Origin: Glossina fuscipes
Lineage: Eukaryota > Arthropoda > Insecta > Diptera > Glossinidae
Reading direction: 5' to 3'
DNA length: 64,000 nucleotides
Assembly: GCF_014805625.2 (NCBI RefSeq)
Contig: NW_023998517.1
Coordinates: forward strand, 1,931,155 to 1,995,154
Shown: piece by piece, positions 1 to 11,769 of the stretch
Numbering within the stretch: the first letter of the stretch is position 1
Layout: each line of letters opens with the position of its first letter
The notes under the pieces: generated by a model
The model's database searches: none
Seen by the model: the letters and a program-made list of their open reading frames with translations, nothing else
Told to the model about the DNA's origin: nothing
Program-made: the position numbers and the translations under genes

Positions 1-433
1 TATACTAATGAAAATTTCATAAAAGCCCGAGCTATGCATCGTAACTACATTTAAAATAAAAAATAAAAAATAAAAAAAAACAAAATCTAATGTGTGTCTA
101 TCCATTTGATACCCACTGTGCAGATGTATACCTCTGTGTACTATTTTCAACTGGATTTGTCATTTTTATTGTGTGCGTATGTGTTTGTTGCTTATTTCTA
201 TAAAACATACACGCTTAATATCTCTATGCATATATTTGTTGCTCTATTTGTTTTTGTTGAAATGCTCAGTGAAGTGGGCGGCCTTCGTCAGTTTTTACCA
301 TAAACTGAAATGAAGTCATAAAAATTTCTACTTTATGCCACCGTAAGGAGACATAGCCGATGTCATGGCATTGTTCTTAAACATCGAAAATTATAAATCA
401 ACGTGTTCCATTTTTTTTACGCCGCTTACTTCG

Positions 434-456
434 CTGACTGACTGACTGACTGACTG
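434..456 (+). repeat. (CTGA)n microsatellite
   Basis: Nearly six uninterrupted copies of the tetramer CTGA. No function is implied. Confidence 0.9.
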
Positions 457-495
457 CAGGTAGACGTTGCGTCTGATAAGACATTTTTATGGCAT

Positions 496-545
496 GCATA
501 TGTATACATATATATATACACACATATATATATATATATATATAT
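496..545 (+). repeat. (TA)n-rich microsatellite
   Basis: Alternating TA/CA dinucleotides ending in a pure (TA) run of about 23 bases. Confidence 0.85.
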
Positions 546-3500
546 GGACTGGTACTTAGTAGGCCATTAAGTGATTAGTGGCTGCGAAAACATACCGTTA
601 GATTGCGGTTCACATAACTTTGAGGTAAATTGCGGTGGTAGTAAAACAATTAAAAACACATATATATGTAAGAATTTATAAACAAACGCATTGTATAAGT
701 GTCTTCATAGAGCTACTTTTATGATATGTGAAAGCCTGTATGCTTGCCTGTCAGTCTGTTTCGAATATACGCTATATACATCAATATATATACATATACA
801 TTTATGGCTCGTTTTATTTTCATTTACTCACTTGCCCTTTTTCGTTAAGCATCCCGAACTTTACTCAAAAAGTCAGAAATTCATTTTTTGTTTTCTTTTG
901 TTTTTTTTCGCTTTGCTATATAGTCTTTTGAAAAACTCAACGCAAAGTTTCGTACAATTTTTTTCGACTATAATTGAAGGCTTTACTCTTTGATTTAATT
1001 GTTATTTACATTTGAAAAATTATCTTTTTTACGGATTTTTCTCCCTCTCGCTCTTTCTCCCTCTTCGCCTACTCGCTTACTTGTTCATTCTTTCTTTGCA
1101 TAGCTTCGCATGTCTTCGCATGTGTAAGAAAATCAGTTCTGCGTTGTCCTATTAATTTATTATGCAATGTTTACTTTACGTATTGCTTCCATATATAATT
1201 TTGCAGTGTGCGAGAGAGAAGATTGCAGTCCCGTTGGTTAGTATTATGAATAAAACTAATTATATGAACATGAATTTGAAAATATGCCAAAAATTTTTTG
1301 GCAAAGCCTAAAAAAAGATCCACTTTAGAGAACTTCAACTTTCTACATTTTAAATAAGATTGACTACAGTCTCTAGGGCCTTGTCAAACTTAGTGTCAAG
1401 TGCAAAAGTATGATGTATTGTTGGTTTTTAAAAAAATATCACCTAACAGTCAACATTCACATTTTCCAGTCGCATAATATTTTCGTGTACTCTCGGCTTT
1501 TGATGACTCAATAAACATGACTCAATAAGCACGTACCACGTCATCTGTATATCGGATGACTAAAGACGAATCCATATGATTCCTAGATAGTATCAGCCCT
1601 CACAGGAAATGGGTCAAAGTATCATAACATTCCGATCAATAAGTTACAGTTGTTGTAATGACATTACACGCGAAGTTAAAGTTTTTCCATTAGATTAAAA
1701 ACAAAAGTAGCGCCACTAACGCAGTTGAAACGTGTAAACTTACGGTCGACATGTTATGCAATATTAACACATTTCCCTTGAAAGTTGGCACTATCTAAAA
1801 ATGAAATATGTGGATTCATCAATAGTGGTGACATCTCGTTGTCAGTTTATGAACATATTGAGCGATATTTCAACGCGTTTCAATTTCTCACGTAAATGAG
1901 TGAATTTCTTCTGTAGAATTTCACCGTTAGGCCGCACAACTGTCTACAATTAGTAGTCAAAGGATGCATTAGGTATACGACTTCATTTTTCTTAAGGTAC
2001 TTCATTCGAATGTAGGAAGAGTTAATCAATGATTACATTGGATCGTAATTGGATCTGCATTCTTTCTCTCAACCAGTATCTATCAGTATTCTAGCAATCA
2101 CGTGCGAGAAAGAGAGAAGGAAAGGAAAGAAATCCACCGAAACTCGCTGATATTTTTCATTTTAATTTATCATAAAATAAGTCCAAGGAAGTTTAAGGGG
2201 ATCCGTGCTGCACCCGAATTTTAACAGCTCTCTTGCTTTATTGCTTTATAACATCTTAGCTAGAGATTCACTAAATTTCAATTATGGAAAGCGTAGGTAC
2301 AAAAAACATTTCATCTTCCAGTTCTTTCAAGTTCCGGTTCTTGTTCTATTTAAATGCACAAAAACTACAGCTCCCTCAATTGTCGTTTTTTTTAACAAAT
2401 CCAATGATTTCAATGATTCCAATATTGCTTTCAAAATCTCGAACTATTCTTATTGGAAAGAATTTAAAAACATTAAATATGCCTGTCTTTTAGACATTTT
2501 CTTATCCTCTACATACCTTTGGATTTACCATGCTATGCTAACACAATTCTCCTACCATCAATGCTCAAACCAACACAGTGTTCAGTTCTCAGGTATGTGA
2601 AAACAGAAGGAAAATAAAAGAAAAAATCCAATCAAAATTCTTGATGAATACTAAAGATATGCAAGAAGAAGTCGAATAAAGTGCTTTACATAATATCTAA
2701 TTTGCTTACATGCATGGGTATGTATACACGTGCGTATACACAATCCCATTAAATATTCTAACACAATATTCGTTGCATTAAAATAGCTTAAGAAAAATCC
2801 ATCTGCCAAAAGAGAAAAAATAACAAATTGTTTTGCTTTCTTCTTTTTCCGTAGTATATGTGAAGAGTAAATATTTTTAAATGGCGCCAAACTTTTGCAA
2901 GAGAAAACAGGTGCATTTTTTAGTAGAAGAGAAAGAGTAACTAAGATAGAGAGTTTCTGTAAAGTAATTTCGAAAGAGAAGTTTCCTAACCAACACTTTG
3001 ACAAATATCTAAATTTAAGAGACTTAATTTAAGAGAAATTCACACATACTAATGTTGAAAAATTTGAGAATGTATTAGTGAGCGAGATTTTGCTAAAAGA
3101 GCAATGTTAAGAGAAAATACTCATTGGATTTTAATATTTCAAAGGCTAAGAATTTGCATTTATTTATTTATTTAACTAAAAGGGAAAAAAAGGCCACTGT
3201 TTTCTCTTATAAGCGACAGTATAACCGCGTTTCCAAGAAGACTAACACCTTACGTTCGTGTAGCTACATGTTTAGACCATTTTAGCTTTAAATTTAGTTT
3301 ATACACTAATCACGGTTGAAAGCTTGGCTCATATTTTTATTCTGTCCTTTTTGTAAAGCATACTGCGCGCTATTGCGCTTGTCCTTTAAGAAATTCAAAA
3401 ACAATTTGGATGAAAAAACAAATTCCCGAATACATACCTGAGCATGGAGTAGCAACCCCTCGCATTTGTAAGCGAATCTAACGCTCATTATATTTTCACA

Positions 3501-3580
3501 TCTGTTTACCTTTTCACTCTTATCCACTATTCATATGAAAGCAGCACAATATCGTTTTTCTTTTAATAAACAAGGCAAGT

Positions 3581-3608
3581 GAGAGAGAGAGAGAGAGAGA
3601 GAGAGAGG
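3581..3608 (+). repeat. (GA)n microsatellite
   Basis: About 14 uninterrupted GA dinucleotides. GA runs can bind GAGA-factor-type proteins in flies, but nothing around this one shows a promoter. Confidence 0.9.
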
Positions 3609-3976
3609 AAGGTGCCTATAAGAAAAACTCTTGAATTACTCTCTTCTTCTCAAATGCGCATAATGACTGCGTTATCGTGTTTTCTTTTTTTTAAGTTCTT
3701 TTAAAACTTTTTCATTCGAGTTATTCGTATAAAATTACAACGCACTGTGTGTCAATTACTCTGATCAAAGAAACAAAAAAAAAACTTTTATAAAAAATAT
3801 TCGATTAAAAAGCGTCACGTTATTTATTCTATGGCTCAATGCGAATAGTTATAGGAATGCAATGAAGACAAATTAAGATTCGTGGACGAGAGGCAAACAA
3901 ACAGTCAGGTAAGCAGAAGTACGCACCATCAAAACTATCACGTATACTAAGTGCATCTCATTCACTCTTGATCATT

Positions 3977-4062
3977 ATGGCTGCCGTAGCTATGGCATCG
4001 ATAGCTCGCTCAATGCAATGGCCGGATAGCGCGGTTAAATGTTTGGCCATTCTCACATTTAA
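3977..4062 (+). CDS. weak candidate first coding exon (28 codons)
   Basis: A GC-rich pocket in A+T-rich surroundings opens with ATG in a fair context (cattATGG) and reads MAAVAMASIARSMQ, then about 14 more residues. It runs into a consensus-like 5' splice site, aa|gtgagt, at 4063. Without splicing the frame stops within a few codons. The Ala/Met-rich start could be a short signal or targeting-like N-terminus, but that is speculation. No matching downstream exon was found and no family is recognised. It may be chance. Confidence 0.15.
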
Positions 4063-6284
4063 GTGAGTGTGCCTTCGTTGTGTGTGCGTCTTGCTCTAAC
4101 ATCTCATCATGGCTGCGACGGCACATGACTAGTGTGTGTTTGATTTAATTTTCAATTCTTTAATTTCTGTACTTTTATATGCATATGCAAAAGTTTAACC
4201 CGACGGTTTCGTTTATTTCATAGAAATTTATTTTTATTCGTTCTATGATAGATATCATGCAACATAAATAGTTATGAAGAATATACGAATATACGAATAT
4301 ACGCGTATGTCTGTGCTTGTAAACATTTTCAGTCTGTAAGACTTTACAGCAAAATATAACAAAACAAATTTGTGTCATAAATGTGATCATATAGTCTTTA
4401 ATTTCCTGAGGTACTGTACTGTTATATAATTAAACGTTATGCTTAAGAATTTGGGAGACTTTCTTCTCTTAAGTGTATTGTATATGCGAAAGTTTTTTAC
4501 AGAAACGAAAAAGACAAGGAACAGTTCAATAACGTATTAAAGTGTGATGGGCCTTGACGTGCTATCGCCTCACTTAACCCAAAACTCACAGATAGCCAAT
4601 GTCCTTTGATTTTGTTTCTAAAAAATTTTCATTTCCATAATACTTCGTTCATATAAACATATAAACATATTTTTGTTGTTTCTCTTATACCCTATGAGGC
4701 AATTTTATCGATATTTTAATATTTATACCTTAATAATCGTTACGAATAAAGCGCGTGCAGACTTAGCCCAAAAAATTGACCGACTTTTGAGAGATCAATT
4801 CTGATGATACTCTTTGATGTCCCATTTACATGAGTTGTATCTTAAGTGAAGGAAGTAGTCCTACAAATATGGGGTCGTGAGAAGATCAAATGTCGAACAC
4901 ATATCCATTGAAGTCATATAAATTGATTACTACTGCTACTCGTACATTGCATCTATGTACTAAGGCCAAGTATATTTTAGACTGATGTATGCACATTTAC
5001 GCAAGTGCGGTGGAGTTTTCAATACGGCAAGCATATGATTTAACTTGGCCTTAGCTTTTAAATGCTTCCAGGCTTTGCAAATTTATTTAGAAAATATGTG
5101 GACAATAAATAAATACGCAAAAAATATGACAAAGCGTAAGTAGCATATACGTAGTTTATGGGGTACATGTTGGGATTGCGTGTACGTTGAGAAGTGAGCA
5201 AAAGGCGTTTCTTAACTGCTATAATTTGTTTTAATTTGATATATTCAGTAAAATTGATCTTCGAAGGAGGAAAGGAAGGCTAGCAATCATCTTCGAACGA
5301 TTCCTTGCCTCCTTCTTTCTGTTTCTCTCCCACTTTCTCTCTCCTGAGTTATAAAGAGCTAAGTATATTGCTAATAAATACATTAACGAAAACAGAAACT
5401 TTCCAAAAAACTTTGCTTTCAACATTGGACTGTATACCAATAATGTTATTCAGTTGCAACAGGCAGGTGATGTAATCGTGTGTGTGTTGTTTAAGCCTTT
5501 CCCAATTTTGTTACGGTTGTCTTCTTTTCTAAAAATATTACAGATTACTTAAGCGGGCGCGTAACACACGAAAGCGTGTTTATATAAATATATAATCGGT
5601 GGCGAAACATTTTCTAGCCACGATGATGTGATTAAAACCACTTTGGCAAACTTTGTTACTTAACATTAACTTCTACTTCTTCTTCTTCTGCTTCTAATTC
5701 GGATTTCAAATTAATTAGAACTCTCTTAACTTCAGATATCACTTATTACCAATTATTAAATCAAACCAAAAAAAAAAGTGACTCCCATTTATGGACTGGG
5801 CCTACTTATGCGAAGTTATTGCTGCTATGGATTGTAATTTGAACTTCTTTGTCTACTGCGGATATGCTTCTAAACAATTTCGCTTCATTTTGAAACTCTA
5901 TCTGTGAATAAGAACATTTGCCATCTCTAGCGTTCTAAGATCGCATTAAGTATAGGTGGACATAGGGCGCGACACAATTAAACGAATTCATACCATTTAC
6001 TGACCATGTACGATACTATGTCATGCCCCTGATGCATACATTAAAGGGACGGATATATTTAGCGTTTAGCGCTGGTACATATAAAACGGGGTAAACGCTC
6101 TTCGCGCGATCGCGGGGGGAATTAGACGACAAATTGCAGCTGAAATTATAAAAGACCTTTAAAGAAAATAAGTAAACACATTACAACGGACCTTACGTCA
6201 CTTCGCTTAACAAGAGTATCCATGTAACGACTTGTCAAAATAAGACGTTACATGAAGTCTGAGACAAAACATTGTGAAAGCGGG
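4063..6284. other. A+T-rich DNA without a recognisable gene
   Basis: Nothing coding is seen. A small GC-richer patch at about 5960-6130, containing gcgcgatcgcgggggg, stands out from the background but has no open frame or repeat partner that I could identify in the window. Confidence 0.5.
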
Positions 6285-6470
6285 CGTGATTGGGCCACAA
6301 CAAATACCTCGGCGTTCTAAATTTCTTAAAAACATCTCGAAAATTGCGATATGTAGGTGAAGCACAAGAGAACCAGATGGACAAACTAACAAATTCATTA
6401 AAATGTGGCCTATCCCAAGTCTTTCTGGGTGTTGTACACGTCTGCACGAACTCCATATACCCTTGCAGCC
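6285..6470 (+). mobile_element. dispersed repeat family A, partial copy
   Basis: The order of short blocks matches the other family A copies: 'catctcgaaaattgcg', then 'gcacaagagaaccagatgga', then 'ggcctatcccaagt', then 'tctgggtgttgtacac'. The open frames here on both strands (6207-6529) are by-products of this repeat. No transposase is encoded, so it is a nonautonomous element or a fragment of one. Confidence 0.6.
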
Positions 6471-6539
6471 CAAGCGTTGTAACTAATCATTTTACCAAAT
6501 TATCCTTCGCATGGCATCTAGTTTGTTAGAAATGTCGAT

Positions 6540-8060
6540 AGAAGAAATAAAAAAATTCCATTCACTCACTGTTTCGTTTACAATTCACAAGAAATTATTT
6601 AATTAGCTTTTTCTTATCCTTTGATAACGCAATTGGTGTCCAAGCTCCTGACTGGCAAACCACCTTTCCAAGGCCGTTAAAACTTTAAATGTTTAAGTAA
6701 CTCATCTTCACATATATATGTATGTATATATATATATATATGTGTGTTCTTAATTATAAACTTTTCAATTTGAAGTTAAGAAGTTTCTTTACATTTAACT
6801 AAAGACTGATAAATGGATCCAACTAAGTGGACTGGAAGTATAAAAAGAATCGACCTTTTCAGATAAGCAAGACTATAAAATCAGTAATAAATCAAATTTG
6901 TCTAATTCGCTTTCTGAGAAATGCATTAAAAAAGCTTTCTACTTATCCTACATTGCAATAGTAACGATTATCGTTAAAGATTATTGCAAACTGTAGCCAG
7001 TTTACCTTCTAATGAATGAATGCAAGATAAAGAAACCTGATTAGTACAATGTTGCAAATATTTACTTGAAACTTGGAAGCGATTCAAAAGTAATTCAATG
7101 CTGTTGCGTGAACAAAAGCAATTCACTCTGAATTGTATTTTTTTCGACTTGTGCCGACTCTTGGTTGTTTTGCAACAAATAAATGAAAATGAAGTTAAGA
7201 AACTTTTCACAGTACGCTATACATTTTACTTTGAGCTTAGCTGCGCAAAACATGACATTTTAATTGAACACGTTTTTGTGAAATGCTGATATATATATAC
7301 TGACTGATATATATGACTGTATTATGAAGTTTTACTATTACTAGCAAGCATTTATACCAAATTACTATTAAACTGCATTAAATGAATGAAAACTGAACGC
7401 TATTCTCGTATATAATTTCCAGTTATATGAAAATCTTGCTCGAACACGAAAGCTAAGAAATAATGACGATACGGAAAGTAAGTTGAAATGCTTGCATACT
7501 AATGAAATTGGGCGTATTTTACTTTACTTTAATGTGTTGTGTAAATGGTTTCGCATTAAGCTGCCACAACACAATCTTACACAATTGCAATGCGAGGCAG
7601 GCGGCTTAACAGCCAATAATTTGTTCTTAGATAAACGAACTGTTTTATCTGTTACACATCCATATACATATACCGTCGAGGCGAACAGTGTATTATTATA
7701 TCGAGAGCATACACCTTCCTAAGTATAAATATATTCGAAAAAGTACATTTACTTCTAACACTGTATTACATTTTATCAACGACTGGCGAAGCCTTAAGTC
7801 GAGTAACGGCACGAGGGGCATAATATGCAGGAAAAATTAGCGAAATAGCAGCAGCTGCAGGATTAACTTTATAGCGATATATACGAGAGACTGAGAGAAA
7901 ACTAGATAATTATTTGGCAGTATTTTGGTGTCTCTGAACTGCGAAGTTTAATGCTCAACTGCAAACAATATAATCTACATACAACAATAATAATTTATCA
8001 ACAAAGTATAATAATTTTTCCTCTTCTTTTCTCTTCCTCTTCTGTGACGCTACACCACAC
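6540..8060. other. A+T-rich DNA without a recognisable gene
   Basis: Only short chance open frames are seen. It includes the TA/TG-rich microsatellite at 6711-6747. Confidence 0.5.
6711..6747 (+). repeat. (TA)n/(TG)n microsatellite
   Basis: Alternating purine-pyrimidine tract, mostly TA. Confidence 0.85.
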
Positions 8061-8066
8061 ATCACA

Positions 8067-8072
8067 TTTATT
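8067..8072 (-). other. possible poly(A) signal AATAAA
   Basis: The minus strand reads AATAAA 39 bases past the stop codon of the candidate exon at 8111-8352. The hexamer is common in A+T-rich DNA, so it is only supportive in that position. Confidence 0.35.
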
Positions 8073-8110
8073 CTGAATTAATGCGATTATTCACGTAAAG
8101 CTTCTACATA

Positions 8111-8352
8111 TTATAACGTCTGCATCTGCCTTGAAACCTTGAATACTCGTACGGTGCCCATATGATGGCTGCCGATGCTCCCCAGGTCGCAAGACAGGTC
8201 TTGCAAGTGAGAGGGCATGACATGATTCAAACTCTCTCCTCTGGGTAAGATGAGGTCTATTTGAACGGATTTCAGGTAGCCGTAGCCAACATACGTACTC
8301 CCCGAGGAGCCGTATCCAGCAGTCAAGCCTCCCGCATCATTTCCACTGAAGC
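8111..8352 (-). CDS. probable 3'-terminal coding exon of an unidentified gene
   Basis: The minus strand is open from 8362 to a TAA at 8111-8113. The open segment is about half G+C in a one-third G+C background. Counting its codons gives about two-thirds G or C at third positions, as in real fly genes. A 3' splice site fits at 8353-8354 (cgcacacag|gcttc), giving a 242-nt terminal exon whose first two bases complete a codon. It reads about 80 residues: a Gly/Ser/Tyr-rich start containing TAGYGSSGSTYVGYGY, then LKSVQIDLILPRGESLN, a His/Met/Asp-containing middle and the end VSRQMQTL. No known domain, signal peptide or membrane segment is visible. Gly/Tyr-rich tails occur in RNA-binding proteins, but I do not recognise this one. 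The opposite frame is shorter. It could instead be a retained old coding fragment. The rest of the gene would lie at higher coordinates, possibly outside the window. Confidence 0.5.
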
Positions 8353-8559
8353 CTGTGTGCGATTATGTGCAATAAATGAATATTCGAAAATCGGGAAATC
8401 CATGTTTTATTTTAGTTTTTTTTTTGTTCGACATCCCTTTCTCACCATCATATCCTTATTAGCCTATTTTTGAAGCTCGTTTAGATACATAGATGTGGTC
8501 ACAAATATGAAACTTGTTCTTAGCCTAAAAGAAAAGACCGCTCGCGTCATAGCCCATAA

Positions 8560-9140
8560 CTCTCAAATAAGTTTATGATGGAGCTGCAAAATTTTCAAAG
8601 TCTGTCCATGTCCATCTGTCCGTCCATTGGCCTTTCGCCAGCCATCTCTCAAGCAAAAGGAGGCATCGACTTCATTCGCGTTCATTCGTTTAGATGAACA
8701 TTTAAAGTAAGCTTAAAATTTCTCCAAGGCCAAAAAATGAATATCAAAATATTATAAATTGTTATACGAGTTGCTTTTGTCCTAAGATGGCGCAGCTCCC
8801 TAAATGTATGCAAAGCCTTCCCACATATCAAATCACGCGAAAAGTTTTGCATCCATCTTTGATTCCAAGAACAATACAAACGTAGTGCGATGAAGTTTTC
8901 TGTTTAATCAAAATGGTGGCAACCATAAAATGGCGTATTGTCTTTTTCTTAACAATTCTATCGATATGGATATGGATATCAAATAAAAGGGCTTGAACAG
9001 TGGAATATGGTGAGGTAAGTTTAACCATTTCAAATTAAATATGGCGGATGCCATATCCACGACATGGTGGATTAATTCTTTTTAACAATTCGCCCTATGT
9101 GGATGTCAAAGAAAATGGAAATCGAAGTGCTACTCCGGAA
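8560..9140. repeat. degenerate ~133-bp repeat units with ATGGCG motifs
   Basis: The segments around 8900-9020 and 9030-9140 align with an offset of about 133 bases. Both have an 'atggcg'/'atggtg' block, a T-rich spacer with 'aacaatt' (8951 and 9084) and a 'tatggat..tcaaa(t/g)aaaa' block. A more decayed copy may lie at 8720-8800. This looks like a nonautonomous element or an old satellite fragment. 8600-8650 also has a 'gtccatctgtccgtcc' tract like those of family A and B repeats on the minus strand. Confidence 0.5.
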
Positions 9141-10790
9141 TTGAAATAAAGTAATAAGTGTAAATATGGTTTATACATAAACATTTTTTTTGTTTATAAC
9201 GAAAAATGATAAAATCCTGCGGCGGTTAGAAAAAATCTAATTTCGTATAATAAAGGAAAAGCAGTCTTTAATAACATATTTCAGATCACAGGGATATCTG
9301 CAATCAAGCATTCTTTCCAAATTAGAAAAAGATCGGATTTAAATAAGTTTCTTGCAGATCATATATCGTTGATATCAAATCAATCTAATTTATTAAAAAG
9401 TGTAACATATTACGTTTTGCTTATTACACCCAGTCTCATGTCTAATATTCGAATTTTATAATACTCCCTTCGATATTTATCAGCAGTTCCAACACACTCA
9501 CATATATCCGATTGAGATGGGATTTACAGTTGATTTACGTATGAGTATAGCTGAGCAACCACTTATATAATATTGAAATAATGGGCATCGAAGTTTCTGC
9601 TTTTTATTTGGATTATCAAATTTCTCTTTGTTCAACAAAGTCATTATGCAACAAAGGTGTACTTAGCTTGAGTTTTAATTTATGCCAAAACTTCCACTTA
9701 CACTTACTTGCAAGTATTGAGAAATGCCTTCCATTGTATTATTATTTCCATTACGTATTCTTTGTAGTATAGGAACGTGAGTTGATTTGAGTTTGTTTAA
9801 AAAATGCAAAGTTTGGCATAAACACTGCCTACCATCGTATTTTATTTTAATTTCAAAAAATTTTCAAACTCATTACTTTAATAAGAACGTACTCCACTTA
9901 AAAACAAACACCGTTCGGAAGACTGTTTGACTCGTTTTTCCTTTACATCGATTGTTGCTAATTATAAGCATTTAAAATATTTAAAGCGGTTTCGTACAAA
10001 GAAGAAAGACTAAAAAAAATTGACCACAACGGCAACAAGAAATTTTCAATTTCAAACGCACCAAATACACAGCAGGTCTTTAGCGCAACGACCTCGGATG
10101 ACTAAGAGTAAACAAAGAGTTTGATGTCAGTACCAGCAGAACGGATATTATTGCAGTGAATGTTTATTATGGTCATTCCTATTTTTATTAGTTTATTACT
10201 CGACATTTGTTCTTGAGAAGTAAAAAAGATGTGCTGCAACACATGCACACACATGTGCAAAGGTAACCGTAGTTTACTGTTTGTATAATAGTTAAGGATT
10301 AAATGCTTCAACTCTTTCTTTGCCATGTACTGCAGTGTTTCAATTATTATTTATTACAGTATGTAGAGCAAATAAGTGTAAATGTGTAACAAAATAGACC
10401 CACTGTTAAGACAGCAACAAAAGACGTTTTTACGTCCAGAATAGTTTAACATATGAAATTTTGTTTTTCAGTTTTTCGTTTTTCGTTCAAGGTTAATTAT
10501 AATATAAATATGAAAATTAATAACAAGGACGTCTTTTAATAGAGGGTTAAATTTTTGATTTGTTCAAAGTCGTGCTCTGCTTAACTAATATACCTTTTTT
10601 TCTTCTTTTGTTAATCATTAAATTACTTTCTAGAGCATTGAAAATTTCGTACACGAAAAGAAGGATGAAAAACGTACGAAAAAATCCTAGTGGCTGAGCA
10701 AAGACTTTAGAGTAGTGAACGATATTTTCTCTTACAAGACAAAGTGTGGTCAAAACTGAAAGGTGACTTTTTGTTTTTTCTCGAAAATTA
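9141..10790. other. A+T-rich DNA without a recognisable gene
   Basis: No coding segment or repeat was recognised. The short frames at 9581-9772 and 10102-10326 look like chance. Confidence 0.5.
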
Positions 10791-10797
10791 TTTATAT

Positions 10798-10932
10798 TTA
10801 TTCATCAACATATACTTTGTCGTCTTCAAAGTAATTTCCCTTTGTCACAATACGCTTATAACAGCGCTGTGTCCAATCCTCGGAGCACTGACCATTTGCT
10901 CTTCTTGCTATACCCTTGAGCTTCATCATCAT
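10798..10932 (-). pseudogene. C-terminal remnant of a mariner-like transposase
   Basis: The last 35 or so codons read LKGIARRANGQ, then CSEDWTQRCYKRIVTKGNYF, then EDDKVYVDE and a TAA at 10798-10800. This matches the usual C-terminal layout of Tc1/mariner-superfamily (DD[E/D]D) transposases: an LK-x-I helix, a C-x-x-[DS]W-x-x-R segment, then [GD]-x-YFE followed by an acidic tail. Only the extreme C-terminus is readable. In-frame stops occur just upstream, and the catalytic Asp residues are not visible here, so the copy is dead. I see no intact terminal inverted repeats. Confidence 0.6.
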
Positions 10933-11170
10933 AATTCACTAATAGACTAAAGACAGAAATTCTACAGCTTCACGTAGGATGTGCGCTGCAACCGGCTTTT
11001 CTTTGAAAGAACGAACACGAGATAGTCAATCCAGTCGTGTTACTATTAAATATTAAGTTTTCCAAACACTTTCGAGATGTCCGTATGATTAGACGCTCGA
11101 AGCTATTAATAACAACTCAGAAAATTATATTCGACCACGAAAGGAGCTTTAACACCCGTCATGGTTCGAA
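10933..11170 (-). other. possible upstream part of the mariner-like relic
   Basis: The minus strand has a short coding-like stretch at about 10970-11025 (reads SFKEKPVAAHILREAVEF) in a different frame, with stops on either side. It may be a rearranged or frameshifted part of the same relic, but I could not match it to a transposase block with confidence. Confidence 0.25.
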
Positions 11171-11429
11171 CAAGAATGTGTAAACCTTATGCAGTATCCG
11201 ATGCTTTTTTCTGAATGCTGCCAACCTTTTGATAAAACAATGAAATTAATTTTAAGCAGCCATGAATATAACTTTAAGCAACCAAGCATGATTTTCTCCA
11301 ATTTTGTGCAAGCACTGCAGGACTACCCATAGCATATAAATGCAAATTTATTATTATCGTTGTATCTTTTGGGATCTATAAGTAGCGAGCAAAACATTAA
11401 ATGTTTTTTATTTTTGAAACCTGAACTTA
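11171..11429. other. unassigned A+T-rich spacer
   Basis: Nothing recognised between the transposase relic and the family B cluster. Confidence 0.5.
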
Positions 11430-11765
11430 CCTCAGCTTATGCTCTAGCGTGATCGTATACTATGACCGATTGGGATCAACTTCTAATCTTTTTGCCGAAT
11501 TTAAAATCGATTGCTGTATTTTTGCGTTCGCAAGAATGTTTATCACAGATTTTGCATGAACAGACATGCATACATAGAGCTAGCAGTAGGGCGGACGGAC
11601 ATGCCAAACATGATTTAGAATTTGATGATAATTAAGAATGTACTTTATGGGGTCCCTGAAGTTTCCGTTTGGACGTTCAGACAAAATGAATATCTATATA
11701 TACATTCAGGAATGGGTATACAAATCTTATATAATTCATTCTTACGCGACACCGAAGGATTACAT
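11430..11765 (+). mobile_element. dispersed repeat family B (INE-1/DINE-like), partial copy
   Basis: Blocks follow the order seen in the copy at 16600-16880: 'tttttgccgaatttaaaatcg', then 'gggcggacggacatgcc', then 'gaatgtactttatggggtcc', then 'ggacgttcagac', and a terminal 'gaatgggtatac'. This arrangement, with a GGACGGACA core followed by a tatatactttatggg block, is typical of short nonautonomous repeats widespread in fly genomes. No protein is encoded. Confidence 0.55.
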
Positions 11766-11769
11766 AACA

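Larger units (their letters stand above)
1..3970. other. A+T-rich unique DNA without a recognisable gene
   Basis: No open frame here looks coding. The longest (about 2205-2600 on plus and 2651-3004 on minus) are A+T-rich, match no family I know and lack splice or composition support. The stretch holds simple repeats (listed separately) and several T-rich or CT-rich patches such as 1020-1090. It is best read as intron or intergenic DNA. Confidence 0.5.

Noticed and set aside
2205..2600. 131-codon plus frame
   Set aside because: Needs a non-ATG start; composition like the background; nothing recognised.
4887..4902. Word gatcaaatgtcgaac shared with 32069 region
   Set aside because: Fifteen shared bases without clear flanking similarity; expected by chance in 64 kb of A+T-rich DNA.
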